Assembly: GCF_947488945.1 (NCBI RefSeq)
Contig: NZ_CANLBS010000005.1
Coordinates: 1 to 64,000 of the forward strand
DNA length: 64,000 nucleotides
DNA from: an uncultured Streptomyces sp.
GTDB taxonomy: Bacteria > Actinomycetota > Actinomycetes > Streptomycetales > Streptomycetaceae
Direction of reading: 5' to 3'
Shown piece by piece: positions 27,161 to 35,988 of this stretch. Position 1 is the stretch's first letter, and each line of letters begins with the position of its first letter. The notes under the pieces are model-generated. The model searched no databases and was not told the origin of the DNA. It saw only the letters and a program-made list of their open reading frames with translations. The position numbers and the translations under genes are program-made.

Positions 27161-28345
27161 ATGACCGCTTCGGCGGCGGGCGAGGGCGAGCGCCTGCTGC
27201 AGGGGCTGCTGGCCGACATGCACGCCTCGACGCCGGGCGGCCTGCCCGCGCTCGTCAACGCGTACGGCGAACGGCTCGGCATGCGGCGGGTGCAGATCCG
27301 GCTCGTGGACCTGCAACAGAAGCAGTTGACCCTGCTCGCGAGTGAGAGCCGGATGCCGGTGGACGGGTCCCCGGCCGGCTCGACGTACCGGAGCAGGGCA
27401 CTGCGGCTGGAAACGGGCGAGGACGGGTGCCTGGTCGTCTGGCTGCCGCTGGTGGACGGGGCGGAGCGCCTGGGCGTGGTCGGCATCGAGGTGGAGTCGC
27501 TCGACAGCACGCTGCTCGCCCGCTGCGGAGCGCTCGCAGCCGTCCTGTCCATGGCGATCACGTCGAAGCGCGCGGTCAGCGACCGGTTCGTGCAGCAGGC
27601 CCGGACCGACACGATGACTCTGCCGTCCGAGATGCTGCGGGCCGTGCTGCCGCCCCGCACCATCGGCGAGGCCCGCGCCATCTCGACCGCGGTCCTCGAA
27701 CCCGCCTACGAGCTGGGCGGGGACGCATTCGACCACTCGCTGGGCGACTCGGTGCTGCACGCCGTGATCCTCGACGCCATGGGGCACAACCTGTCCTCAG
27801 GACTCACGACCGCGATCGCGATGGCCGGCTGTCGCAGTGCCCGCCGCGCGGGCTCCGGGCTGCGCGAACTGGTGGGGACGGTGGACGAGGCGCTCGCCGA
27901 GTGGCTCCCGGAGCAGTTCTGCACCGGCATCGTCATGCGACTGGACCTGCCCGGCGGGGTGCTGAGCTGGGTCAACTGCGGGCATCCCCCACCCCTGCTC
28001 ATCCGCGACGACCAGGTGCTCAAGGATGCTCTCGCCTTTCCCGGCGAGCCGCCCATGGGTACCCCGGGCGCTCTGACGGCCCTCTCACGGACGGTGCACC
28101 AGGCCCGGCTGCAGCCGGGGGACCGCGTGATCCTCTACACCGACGGGGTGACCGAGGCCCGCTCCCCCGGCGGTCCGCAGTTCGGACTGGCGGGGTTCAC
28201 CACCTCCATCATCCGGGCCACGGCGGCCGGGGAGCTGGCCGCCGAGGCACTGCGCCAGCTCATGCACTCGCTGCTGCAACGCCAGGACGGCCGGCTCGAC
28301 GACGACGCCACCATCCTCATGATCGAGTGGCGCGGACCGCACTGA
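27161..28345 (+). CDS. PP2C-type (SpoIIE domain) serine/threonine phosphatase (394 aa)
   Basis: Predicted Mn/Mg-dependent phosphatase dephosphorylating anti-sigma antagonists or similar. Residues 1-140 form a GAF-like sensor domain ('PALVNAYGERLGMRRVQIRL', 'VVGIEVESLDSTLLARC'). Residues 160-394 form the PPM catalytic domain, with metal-binding acidic residues in 'ELGGDAFDHSLGD', 'VILDAMGHNLSSG', 'NCGHPPPLLI', 'ILYTDGVTEARSP' and 'DDDATILMI'. ATG 27161 has only a weak GGGGG upstream; the frame is open to 26963 and an upstream non-ATG start is possible. No sigma or anti-sigma partner is adjacent, though an orphan SigB-type factor lies 19 kb away. Confidence 0.9.
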   Translation: MTASAAGEGERLLQGLLADMHASTPGGLPALVNAYGERLGMRRVQIRLVDLQQKQLTLLASESRMPVDGSPAGSTYRSRALRLETGEDGCLVVWLPLVDGAERLGVVGIEVESLDSTLLARCGALAAVLSMAITSKRAVSDRFVQQARTDTMTLPSEMLRAVLPPRTIGEARAISTAVLEPAYELGGDAFDHSLGDSVLHAVILDAMGHNLSSGLTTAIAMAGCRSARRAGSGLRELVGTVDEALAEWLPEQFCTGIVMRLDLPGGVLSWVNCGHPPPLLIRDDQVLKDALAFPGEPPMGTPGALTALSRTVHQARLQPGDRVILYTDGVTEARSPGGPQFGLAGFTTSIIRATAAGELAAEALRQLMHSLLQRQDGRLDDDATILMIEWRGPH

Positions 28346-28393
28346 CGGGGTGGTTCGCGCGCTTCGAGGGCAGCGGGACCGGCTGGCATCGGA

Positions 28394-28444
28394 ACATTTA
28401 TGCACCATCCATAAAATGTGCTTGTTACATGCCATGTGTATGAT
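28394..28444 (+). promoter_or_regulatory. AT-rich promoter patch with two stacked inverted repeats
   Basis: ACATTTATG (28394-28402), 7-bp spacer, CATAAAATGT (28410-28419) is an inverted repeat with one bulged A. ACATG-C-CATGT (28427-28437) is a second. A TATGAT -10-like hexamer is at 28439-28444, 61 bp before the exporter start. The AT content is far above the surroundings. Presumed repressor site; no regulator gene is adjacent. Confidence 0.5.
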
Positions 28445-28504
28445 GCACAGGAGCGCCGTGCGCGGCGCCCTCATTCACCGATGCATCGCAGAGGAGCACC
28501 ACCC

Positions 28505-29959
28505 GTGGACGTCAACCAGCCGACCGCCCGCTCAGGGCCGGTCGTCGCCACGCTCGCTCTGGCGGGCACGGTCGCCGCCATCATGCAGACGCTGGTGACA
28601 CCGCTGATCGCGGACATGCCGCGGATCCTCGACACCAGCGCGTCGAACGCCGCCTGGGTGGTCACCGTGACCCTGCTGGTCGCGGGTGTCTGCGTGCCGG
28701 TCTCCGGACGCCTGGGCGACCTGCTGGGCAAGCGGCGCATGCTCCTCGTCTGCACCGTGCCGCTGGTCGCCGGTTCGGTGGTGTGCGCGCTCGCCTCGTC
28801 CGTCGTACCGATGATCGTCGGTCGTGGGCTGCAGGGCATGGGCATGGGCATGGTGCCGCTCGGCATCGCCCTGCTCCGCGACGTGGTGCCCGCCCAGAAG
28901 CTCAGCGGTTCCATCGCCCTGGTCAGCGCCTCCATGGGCATCGGCGGTGCCATCGGCCTCCCGCTCGCCGCCGCCGTCGCCCAGTACGCCGACTGGCGCG
29001 TGCTGTTCTGGGGCGCCGCCGCGCTCGCCCTGATGATCGGCACCCTGATCTTCTTCGTCATCCCCGACGTCCCCGCCGCCGCCAAGGGCCAGCGCTTCGA
29101 CGCGCCCGGCGCGGTCGGCCTCGCCATCGGCCTGGTCTCGCTGCTCCTGGGCATCTCCAAGGGCGGCGACTGGGGCTGGACCTCCGGCACCACCCTCGGC
29201 CTGCTCGCCCTGGCCGTCGTCTCGCTCGGCGCGTGGGGCTTCTACGAGCTGCGCACCCGTGACCCGCTGGTCGACCTGCGCACCACCGCCCGCCCCCGGG
29301 TCCTGTTCACCAACGCCGCGTCCATCCTGATCGGCGTCGGCATGTACTCCTTCATGCTGATCGCCCCGCAGCTCCTTCAGTTCCCGGAGGCCACCGGCTA
29401 CGGCCTCGGCCAGTCCATGCTCGCGGCCGGTCTGTGGATCGCGCCCGGCGGCGTCATGATGATGATCGTCTCCCCGCTCGGCGGGAAGCTCATCAACAAG
29501 CACGGCCCGAAGGCCGCCCTCATCGCCGGCGCCCTCGTCATGGCGGTCGGCTACGGCATCGCGCTGCCGCTGATGGGCACCGCATGGGGCATCATGCTCG
29601 TCGGCATCGTCATCAACAGCGGGGTCGCCCTCGCCTACGGCTCCATGCCGGCCCTCATCATGAGCGCCGTGCCGGTCTCCGAGACCGCGGCCGCCAACGG
29701 CTTCAACACCCTCATGCGCTCGCTCGGCACCACCATCGGCTCCGCGGTGATCGGCGTCGTCCTGGCCCAGATGACCATCACCATGGGCGGCCACACCCTC
29801 GCCTCCGAGGGCGGCTTCCGGACCGGTCTGCTGATCGGCTGCGGCGTGGCCCTCGCCTCCGCCGCCGTCGCCTGTCTCATCCCCGCCGTCCGCGCCGGCG
29901 CCGCGGCCTCCTCACCCGCTGAGGAAGCCCCGGCCGACGCCGAGCCCGCCCGCGCCTGA
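28505..29959 (+). CDS. MFS transporter, DHA2 (14-TM) exporter family (484 aa)
   Basis: Second predicted drug/metabolite exporter of the window, a distant paralogue of the one at 21544. The first segment, 'VVATLALAGTVAAIMQTLVTPLIADMP', shows an unusual 'QTLVTPLIADMP' in place of the D-x-T-L-x-x-x-A-L-P of typical DHA2 pumps. 'GRLGDLLGKRRMLLV' is motif A. 14 hydrophobic helices run to residue 470, and the tail is Ala/Pro/Glu-rich. GTG 28505 has GAGGAG 8 nt upstream. No regulator is next to it; the promoter patch at 28394 is probably recognised by an unlinked protein. Confidence 0.9.
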   Translation: MDVNQPTARSGPVVATLALAGTVAAIMQTLVTPLIADMPRILDTSASNAAWVVTVTLLVAGVCVPVSGRLGDLLGKRRMLLVCTVPLVAGSVVCALASSVVPMIVGRGLQGMGMGMVPLGIALLRDVVPAQKLSGSIALVSASMGIGGAIGLPLAAAVAQYADWRVLFWGAAALALMIGTLIFFVIPDVPAAAKGQRFDAPGAVGLAIGLVSLLLGISKGGDWGWTSGTTLGLLALAVVSLGAWGFYELRTRDPLVDLRTTARPRVLFTNAASILIGVGMYSFMLIAPQLLQFPEATGYGLGQSMLAAGLWIAPGGVMMMIVSPLGGKLINKHGPKAALIAGALVMAVGYGIALPLMGTAWGIMLVGIVINSGVALAYGSMPALIMSAVPVSETAAANGFNTLMRSLGTTIGSAVIGVVLAQMTITMGGHTLASEGGFRTGLLIGCGVALASAAVACLIPAVRAGAAASSPAEEAPADAEPARA

Positions 29960-29976
29960 CCCCGCATCACGCACCC

Positions 29977-30021
29977 GGGCCCGCCGGGGCCCCCGCACCG
30001 TGCGGGGGCCCCGGCGGGCCC
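29977..30021. terminator. 45-nt near-perfect hairpin between convergent genes
   Basis: Arms 29977-29998 and 30000-30021 are perfectly complementary over 22 nt with one base between (realistically a 5-nt loop). It serves as a bidirectional terminator for the exporter and the alpha/beta hydrolase at 30061. There is no U-tract. Confidence 0.75.
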
Positions 30022-30060
30022 GTGCGCACCTTCCGGAACGCGCCGGAACAAGCCGCCGGA

Positions 30061-31422
30061 TCAGCCGCCGGACGGGACGTCCACGTAGTCCTTGAACAGC
30101 AGTGAGACGGTGTGGCGGTCGGAGGGCCAGTTCGGCACCGCCAGGGTCTCCGTGACGCCCGCGCCGCCGCGCATCGTCTGGGCCACCGGGATCACGCCCC
30201 GTGCCTGCGGGTCGGCGGGCAGCGAGAGATCGGTGGCGGTCAGGAACGGCACCCGGTCGAAGGGCGGCAGCGCCGCCTCCAGGTGGCTGACGCCGTCGCA
30301 CCCCTTGTCGAACGCGAACAGCCCGAGGATCTGGCGCAGTTGCGGCGACACCGCCGGGTTGAGGACGTCGCTCCCGCCGATCCTCAGCCGGTCGTCGTCC
30401 GCCGTCCCGGCCCGCCACTCACGCGCCCGCACGACGGTGAGCGCGGTGTGACCGGTGCACGCCTCGATGGAGTCCGTGACACCTCCCGGCGGCGAGACGA
30501 GCAGCCGTACGAACCGGTCGCTGCGCTCGAACGGTTCGAAGTAGAAGTGGTTGGTGCGCTCGCCGGTACGGACGAAGGCCAGCTCGTAGTGGCCCCGGCC
30601 GCTGACCTCGATCCCGCCGAAGGACCCGTCCGCGCCGGTCCGCACCACCCGCACGGGCACCAGGCCGAGCCGGGCGCCGGTGGCGGGGTCGAGACGCCAC
30701 ACCTCCAGGCGCCCGGTGAGCCCCGCGTTCTGCGGGAAGTGCACCACGCGCCCGGAGATCCCGACGGAGGCGGACAGCTCGGGCAGCACCCGGGTGGTCA
30801 GCGGCGGCCGGCCGCGCAGGAACGCGTAGATGTGCGCGAAGCTCTCGGCGGAGGTGGCGCTCTCGGTGTGCCCGGCCTGCGGTTCGTGCACGTTGACGGC
30901 GCCGCCGATCGCCCCGTTCGGCTGGAGACTGCTCCAGATCGCGAGCGTGGGCACCCCGCCCGGCTGGGCCGCCGCCGTGCGGCCGTCCAGATTGACGTAC
31001 TTGGCGACCTCGGCGGCCCGCTCGGGCGCCGAGAGATAGGTGTGCAGTACGCGGGTGCCGCGCGAGTGGGCCAGGATGTCCACCTGCTCGGCCCCGGTGC
31101 GCGCCCGCACGGCGTCGACCAGCGCCTCCAGCCCCGCGACCGCGTGGTCGTCGGTCGCCACGGAGGTGTCGTACTCGTGGACGTACAGCAGGTCGTCGGC
31201 GTATCCGTTGCTGGAGAACCGTTTGGCCTGGGACTGCCACTGCTGGGCCGAGCCCTCCTGTCCGTGTACGAAGATCACCGGGTTGACCGCGGCGCGCGGC
31301 GCGGTCGCGGAACCGGTGGCCGGGGCCGCGCAGACCGTCAGGGCGGCGAGGGTCCCGAACAGGGCCAGGAACAGGGCGAGCAGGGGGGACCGGCCCGTAC
31401 GGGCCGGTGGGGAAGCGGTCAT
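30061..31422 (-). CDS. Secreted alpha/beta hydrolase with C-terminal beta domain (453 aa)
   Basis: Predicted exported lipase/esterase. The signal peptide contains 'LLALFLALFGTLAALTVCA' (residues 14-32). The oxyanion loop is 'VIFVHGQEGSAQQWQ', the nucleophile elbow 'ILAHSRGTRV' (Ser near residue 121), and 'EYDTSVATDDHAVA' resembles family I lipase/PHB-depolymerase-like enzymes. After residue 230 a beta-rich domain ('GRVVHFPQNAGLTGRLEVWR', 'GHYELAFVRTGERTNHFYFE') follows. ATG 31422 has GGAGG 6 nt upstream. It sits at the edge of the secreted-enzyme island and is preceded by a 9-bp tandem repeat. The substrate is unknown. Confidence 0.85.
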   Translation of the reverse strand: MTASPPARTGRSPLLALFLALFGTLAALTVCAAPATGSATAPRAAVNPVIFVHGQEGSAQQWQSQAKRFSSNGYADDLLYVHEYDTSVATDDHAVAGLEALVDAVRARTGAEQVDILAHSRGTRVLHTYLSAPERAAEVAKYVNLDGRTAAAQPGGVPTLAIWSSLQPNGAIGGAVNVHEPQAGHTESATSAESFAHIYAFLRGRPPLTTRVLPELSASVGISGRVVHFPQNAGLTGRLEVWRLDPATGARLGLVPVRVVRTGADGSFGGIEVSGRGHYELAFVRTGERTNHFYFEPFERSDRFVRLLVSPPGGVTDSIEACTGHTALTVVRAREWRAGTADDDRLRIGGSDVLNPAVSPQLRQILGLFAFDKGCDGVSHLEAALPPFDRVPFLTATDLSLPADPQARGVIPVAQTMRGGAGVTETLAVPNWPSDRHTVSLLFKDYVDVPSGG

Positions 31423-31434
31423 CGCGTCCTCCGC

Positions 31435-31470
31435 GTGGGGTTCGTGGGGTTCATGGGGTTCGTGGGGGTG
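31435..31470. repeat. 9-bp tandem repeat GTGGGGTTC upstream of hydrolase start
   Basis: Units at 31435, 31444 and 31453 (ATGGGGTTC), with a decayed fourth at 31462. On the minus strand the repeat lies in the leader just before the RBS of the hydrolase and keeps its frame open (PHE repeats), but initiation there is not supported. Confidence 0.85.
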
Positions 31471-31553
31471 GGACGGGGCATCGACGCCGGGGCCGCGCCG
31501 CCGGGGCGAGGTGGCGGGGCGAGGTGGCGGGGCGGCGCCGGCCGGGCCGGGGG

Positions 31554-32804
31554 TCACCAGTTCTTGTGCCGGACCTCGCCGAGGCCGCAGAAGGTGCAGC
31601 CGGTGCTCAGGAAGTCCTCGGAGCGGCGGAACTCCTCGTCCGCCAGGTGCCACCGCAGCCAGGCGGTGATGATGTGCTGGCCGTTGCGGGTGGCGAGGAT
31701 GTGGTCGGTGCCGTCGAGGACGTTGAGCCAGACCGGCACGTCGGTGTTGGTGTAGTCGCGCTCGACGTTCGGGGTGGCGAAGTCCTCGTCGCCCCCGATG
31801 TAGAGGGCCGGGTTGCGGAGGCTGTCGGGGCCGCTGCCGTCGAAGGAGCCGCCGGCCACGTGGACGGTGGTCTCCAGACGGGGGTCGTCCGCCACGTCGA
31901 AGGTGCCGATCGAGCCACGGGAGTGGCCGCCGAAGGCCACTTCGGAGAGGTCGAGGTCCCCCTTCAGCGGGCTGCTCGCACTCGCGTTCTGGTCCTCCAG
32001 CCAGTCGAGGGCGTCCGTCATGTACGCGCCGCTGCTGGAGGAGACCTCGCTGTAGACGACGAACCCGTGCGAGGCCCACTGGCGCAGCATGTCCTCGTAG
32101 GCGGCCGGGTCGGACCCGGCGCCCGGGCCCCAGACGAAGACCGGGTGGTCCACCCCGTTCGCACCGGCGTCGGTCGGATGCACCAGCCACCCGTCGTTGC
32201 CGGGCCCCGCGGTCTCGTCCACGGTCACCGCGTAGGGGCCGGGGGCGGTGACGTCGTCCACCGGGGGCAGTGAGCCGGTCGGAGGTTCGCCCGGTCCTCC
32301 GTCGTCGGCGGCCTCGACCAGGACGTCGTCGACGGTCAGCGTCTCCAGGACGCTGTTGGCGGCCAACGAGAACCGCAGCCGCAGGTCGCGCCCGTCGACC
32401 GAGGCGGGCAGCGGGAACGACACCGCGCCGGTGGCGGTGCGCGCCGATTCGAGTGTCGTGTACGGGCCGCCGTCCACGGAGTACGCGACGGCGAAGGACT
32501 CGCCGAGGTCCAGGCCCGAGGCGGCCCGTGTGTAGGAGACCGTCACGCCGCCGTGTCCCGCCAGGTCGATGGGCGCGGAGACCAGGGAGGGACCGGCGGA
32601 CAGCGAACCGGCCAACCGGGCCCCGTAGGCGCCGGTCCGGACGGTTCCGGAGGGGGTGAAGGCGCCGAGGCCGCCTGAGAAGTCCTCGCGGAAGACGGGG
32701 GTCGCGGCGGAGGCGGGGGCCGTCGTGGCGCCGGTGGCCGCCACGGCCATGATGCTGACGGCCGCCGCGCCGAACAGGCGCAGCCGCGCGTGGGAGCGAG
32801 ACAT
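31554..32804 (-). CDS. Secreted alpha/beta hydrolase with N-terminal beta-sandwich (416 aa)
   Basis: Exported esterase-like enzyme. Signal peptide 1-34 ('LFGAAAVSIMAVAATGATTA', then Ala-Ala cleavage). Residues 35-165 form a jelly-roll-like module ('FREDFSGGLGAFTPSGTVR', 'LRLRFSLAANSVLETLTVDD'). Residues 185-416 form the hydrolase domain with 'HPVFVWGPGAGSDPAAYEDM' as oxyanion loop and 'VAFGGHSRGSIGTF' as nucleophile elbow (GHSRG). 'YIGGDEDFATPN' and 'DGTDHILATRNGQHI' fit the Asp and His of the triad; the arrangement resembles cutinase/PET-hydrolase-type and dienelactone-hydrolase-like enzymes. Two Cys near the C-terminus (GCTFCG) could form a disulfide. Confidence 0.85.
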   Translation of the reverse strand: MSRSHARLRLFGAAAVSIMAVAATGATTAPASAATPVFREDFSGGLGAFTPSGTVRTGAYGARLAGSLSAGPSLVSAPIDLAGHGGVTVSYTRAASGLDLGESFAVAYSVDGGPYTTLESARTATGAVSFPLPASVDGRDLRLRFSLAANSVLETLTVDDVLVEAADDGGPGEPPTGSLPPVDDVTAPGPYAVTVDETAGPGNDGWLVHPTDAGANGVDHPVFVWGPGAGSDPAAYEDMLRQWASHGFVVYSEVSSSSGAYMTDALDWLEDQNASASSPLKGDLDLSEVAFGGHSRGSIGTFDVADDPRLETTVHVAGGSFDGSGPDSLRNPALYIGGDEDFATPNVERDYTNTDVPVWLNVLDGTDHILATRNGQHIITAWLRWHLADEEFRRSEDFLSTGCTFCGLGEVRHKNW

Positions 32805-32994
32805 GAGGGGTGTCCCTTCTGGCTGCGCCGGCCCCCTGCGCCGACGCGCCGTTGTCGTCCGGGGATGCGTGGGGGATTCGTGCCTGACGCCGGTCCGCGG
32901 GTCCTGCTGCGCGGCCGGTCCACACGATTCAAGCGGGATCCCGTGACGGGCGAATCAGTGAAATCACCGGCCGGCCCGCTCCCCGGACGCACCG

Positions 32995-33022
32995 CGCCCG
33001 CCGGACCGTGGTCCGGCGGGCG
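32995..33022 (-). terminator. Hairpin at the 3' end of the GH9 gene
   Basis: Perfect 13-bp inverted repeat (CGCCCGCCGGACC and its complement) with 2 bases between, 28 bp past the cellulase stop on the minus strand. There is no U-tract. Confidence 0.7.
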
Positions 33023-33049
33023 GGTGTGGCACCTTGGCTCGACGGTGCG

Positions 33050-35701
33050 TCAGGACTGCGTACAGGCGCGCCCGTTGAGCTTGAACGTGCCCGGATCGGG
33101 CGACGCGGCCGGGGCCGAGGTGTTGAAGCCGAAGTCGACGGCGGCGCCGGGCGCCAGCGTCCGGTTCCACTCCAGCGGCCGGGCCGTGACCGTCCGGCCG
33201 TGCTGGGCGAACGCGGCGCTCCACGTGTGGCCGACGCGCTGCTCACCGGGCATCAGCCAGGCGAGCGACCAGGGCGAGACGGTGTCGGGGCCGGTGTTCT
33301 CCACCCGTACCGTCACCGTCGATCCGCCGTTCCACGGGTGGGAGGCGTACGTCACCCGGCAGGTGCGGGCCACGGCGGCGGGGCCGCCGTCTCCCGCGTC
33401 GTCCAGGTAGGAGGCGATGAAGGCCAGCGGGGCGTTCCAGTTGACGGTGATCTCGTTGGTCGCCCACGACCCGATGTCGTCGACGTAGCACATGGCGGGG
33501 GCGCAGCCGACGAGTTTCTCGGCGGCGACCGGGTCGCCGGAGGCGCTCGCGGTCAGGTTGGGGCCGCCCGCGACCGAGCCGGGCGCCGGGTGCGGCAGCG
33601 TGGCGTCGTACTGGTGGGCCCAGAACCGGTGGTGCTGGTTCTCGGAGTCCCGCTCGCCGTAGCCGGTGACGTAGGACTGGTTGAGCGGGTTGCGGCCGAG
33701 GAGGTAGTCCGCGCCGCGCAGCACCGCGTCCTGGTAGGCGGCCTTCCCCGTCAGGTCGTGCGCGGTGGCCAGGACCACCATGTTGTTCAGTACCTGGCTG
33801 TTGGACCCCCAGACGTAGTCCTCGTCCTTGGGGGCGTACGGCAGCCCGTACGCTTGGTCGCGGGACTGCGCGGCGTAGCGGTCGGCGCCCGCGGTGACCG
33901 TGGAGCGGACCGCGGCGAGTTCGCCGGCCGACAGGCCGTTGGGCACGGTCGCCAGGGTCAGCGCGCCGAGCCCGCCGGTGGACCCCCAGGAGATGCCGCC
34001 GCCCGCGGCGAAGAGGCGGTCCACGTCGTCGTGCAGGTCCGAGGAGAGGACGGCAGTGCGGTAGGCGGCCTCACCGGTGGTGGTGAACAGTTCGGCCGCG
34101 GCCCAGTAGAACTCGTCGGAGACGTCGCCGTCGCTGTACGCGCCGCCGCCGGTGCCGTCGGCGGGGTCGGCGAGCAGGTCCGGATGGAGCTGGGCCGCGT
34201 CCCACGCGGTCTCGGCCGCGCGCAGGCAGCGCCCGGCGAAGGCCGCGTCGTACGGAGCGTAGAGACGGGCGCACTGGGCGGCGGTGGCCGCGAGGTTGAG
34301 GGTGGCGGCCGTCGACGGCGGGTGGAGTTCCCGCTGCTGCGGGTCGAGGTCGGGGCGCAGCGGCAGCCCCGTCCACGCGGCGTCGTGCACCTTGTGGTGG
34401 GCCATGCCGGCCAGCGGCTCGCCCTGCGGCACCTGCATCCTGATGAGGAAGTCCATCTCCCAGCGGGCCTCGTCGAGGATGTCCGGCACCCCGTTTCCGC
34501 GTTCGGGCACCCGCAGCGCGCCGTCGCCGAGTTCGGCGGACTCGGCGTCGTCGGCGGTCAGCGTCCGCTCGTAGGACGACATCAACTGGGCCACCGAGAT
34601 ACCGCCGTTGACGACGTACTTGCCGTGGTCGCCCGCGTCGTACCAGCCGCCCGAGACGTCCAGCCGGTAGTCGCAGACGCCGGGCTGGCAGGGCACGTCG
34701 GTGTCGCCCTTGTTCGGCGCGACCCCGAGGTGTCCGGCGGGGCGCGCGTACTCCTCGCCGACGAGGCCGGCTTCGATGGGGATGCCGCTGCGGTTGTGGT
34801 AGAAGTACGCCAGCGCGTCGGAGCGCAGCCCGTCGTAGAGGTCCGCGCGGACCGAGAACGGTTCGCTCGTGTCGCCGTCCACCTCCACGGTCCATCCGTC
34901 GCCGGGGGTGCGCAGGGCGCTGAAGTCGAAGGTGTGGACGTGCTGGCGGGAGCTGGGGTCCTCACCCCGCACCACGGTCGTGCCGGTGGCGGCGGTCGAG
35001 CCGTCCGCGGCCTTCACCGTCCAGGTCAGCGGCGTCGGGGAGTCGGTGACGACGGTGCCGCTCTTGGGCCCGCCCGGCAGGTAGCCGAGCTGGTTGACGC
35101 GGACGGGGGATCCGGTGTCCGGCACGTACACCGGGGGTTCGGCCCCGCCGCGCAGGGTCACGTCGTCCAGGCAGAAGGTCGTCGCCCGGCCGCCGCCGAT
35201 CTGCAGTTGCACGGAGGCTTCCGGCTGGTCCGTCTGGGCGGTGAAGGTGCGGGTGACCCGGGTGGCCCCGGTGTCCACCGGATCGGCGGTGGCGAGCACC
35301 GCGGTGTACGGCTCGACGGCCTGCTGGATCCTGGTCTGCACGGTGAGGGGCACGGTCGAGCTGGCCGTGTAAGAGAGTTCGTAGCTCTCGCCGGCCTCGA
35401 TCGGGACGCCGTTCTGGCCGATGATGACGTCCCAGGCGTTGGCCGTGCCGCCGGGGACCTCGGCGCACAACTTGCCCTCGTCCACGGCCACCGGCGCGTT
35501 GGCCGTGGACCACCAGGGCGCGGTTCCGGCGGAGAAGTCTCCGTTGACGATCTGTTCGGGGGCGGCGTCCTGCGCGGCCGCCGTGCCGGGCACGGCCAGG
35601 GCTCCGGCGCACAGCAGTGCGGCCGCGGACAGGCCGAGCACGCGCATGCGGCGCCGGAGGCGGACGGGCGCGGGTCGTGCGGGAGGCGGTAAGGCGTTCA
35701 C
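33050..35701 (-). CDS. Secreted multidomain GH9 cellulase (883 aa), TTA codon 4
   Basis: Exported endo/processive cellulase. Order: signal peptide (to about residue 44, 'LGLSAAALLCAGALAVPG'), CBM4/9-like sandwich (about 50-190), CelD-type Ig-like domain (about 205-285, 'VRVNQLGYLPGGPKSG'), GH9 barrel (about 295-770), C-terminal CBM2 ('CRVTYASHPWNGGSTVTVRV', paired Cys). Catalytic Asp are in 'GGWYDAGDHGKYV' and the acid Glu in 'TNEITVNWNAPLAF', where Asn replaces the frequent Asp. GTG 35701 has AAAGG upstream; with this start codon 4 is TTA, so translation needs the bldA tRNA. A CebR-type operator lies 96 bp upstream. Confidence 0.93.
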   Translation of the reverse strand: MNALPPPARPAPVRLRRRMRVLGLSAAALLCAGALAVPGTAAAQDAAPEQIVNGDFSAGTAPWWSTANAPVAVDEGKLCAEVPGGTANAWDVIIGQNGVPIEAGESYELSYTASSTVPLTVQTRIQQAVEPYTAVLATADPVDTGATRVTRTFTAQTDQPEASVQLQIGGGRATTFCLDDVTLRGGAEPPVYVPDTGSPVRVNQLGYLPGGPKSGTVVTDSPTPLTWTVKAADGSTAATGTTVVRGEDPSSRQHVHTFDFSALRTPGDGWTVEVDGDTSEPFSVRADLYDGLRSDALAYFYHNRSGIPIEAGLVGEEYARPAGHLGVAPNKGDTDVPCQPGVCDYRLDVSGGWYDAGDHGKYVVNGGISVAQLMSSYERTLTADDAESAELGDGALRVPERGNGVPDILDEARWEMDFLIRMQVPQGEPLAGMAHHKVHDAAWTGLPLRPDLDPQQRELHPPSTAATLNLAATAAQCARLYAPYDAAFAGRCLRAAETAWDAAQLHPDLLADPADGTGGGAYSDGDVSDEFYWAAAELFTTTGEAAYRTAVLSSDLHDDVDRLFAAGGGISWGSTGGLGALTLATVPNGLSAGELAAVRSTVTAGADRYAAQSRDQAYGLPYAPKDEDYVWGSNSQVLNNMVVLATAHDLTGKAAYQDAVLRGADYLLGRNPLNQSYVTGYGERDSENQHHRFWAHQYDATLPHPAPGSVAGGPNLTASASGDPVAAEKLVGCAPAMCYVDDIGSWATNEITVNWNAPLAFIASYLDDAGDGGPAAVARTCRVTYASHPWNGGSTVTVRVENTGPDTVSPWSLAWLMPGEQRVGHTWSAAFAQHGRTVTARPLEWNRTLAPGAAVDFGFNTSAPAASPDPGTFKLNGRACTQS

Positions 35702-35796
35702 CGGGGGCCTTTCGTCGGGGGCGTACGGGGTGCGGGGTGCGGGGTGCGGGACGGCGTGCGGGAGCGGGGCGTCCGGGCATGGGGCGCCCCAGCTCG

Positions 35797-35810
35797 TGGG
35801 AGCGCTCCCA
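35797..35810. promoter_or_regulatory. CebR-type operator TGGGAGCGCTCCCA upstream of GH9
   Basis: Exact 14-bp palindrome identical to the CebR box that controls cellulose/cellobiose genes in Streptomyces (LacI family, released by cellobiose). It lies 96 bp before the cellulase start. Confidence 0.9.
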
Positions 35811-35939
35811 CGTCGTGACACCGGCCATTGTGGAGCCGTCCGCCGCCGCAGCGCCAGGGTCATGACAGGAATCGCACGGTCGCCGGCCGAACCGCCCGAG
35901 CCGCCCGCGTCCACGCCGCCGGTCCGGGTCTGAAGCCCG

Positions 35940-35971
35940 TGACCCGGCCGCGCGTGGGCGCGGCCGGGTCA
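35940..35971 (-). terminator. Hairpin at the 3' end of the GH81 gene
   Basis: 14-bp perfect stem (TGACCCGGCCGCGC and its complement), loop GTGG, 18 bp past the GH81 stop. It separates GH81 from the upstream region of the cellulase. Confidence 0.75.
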
Positions 35972-35988
35972 TGAGCCGTGAGCCGGCG

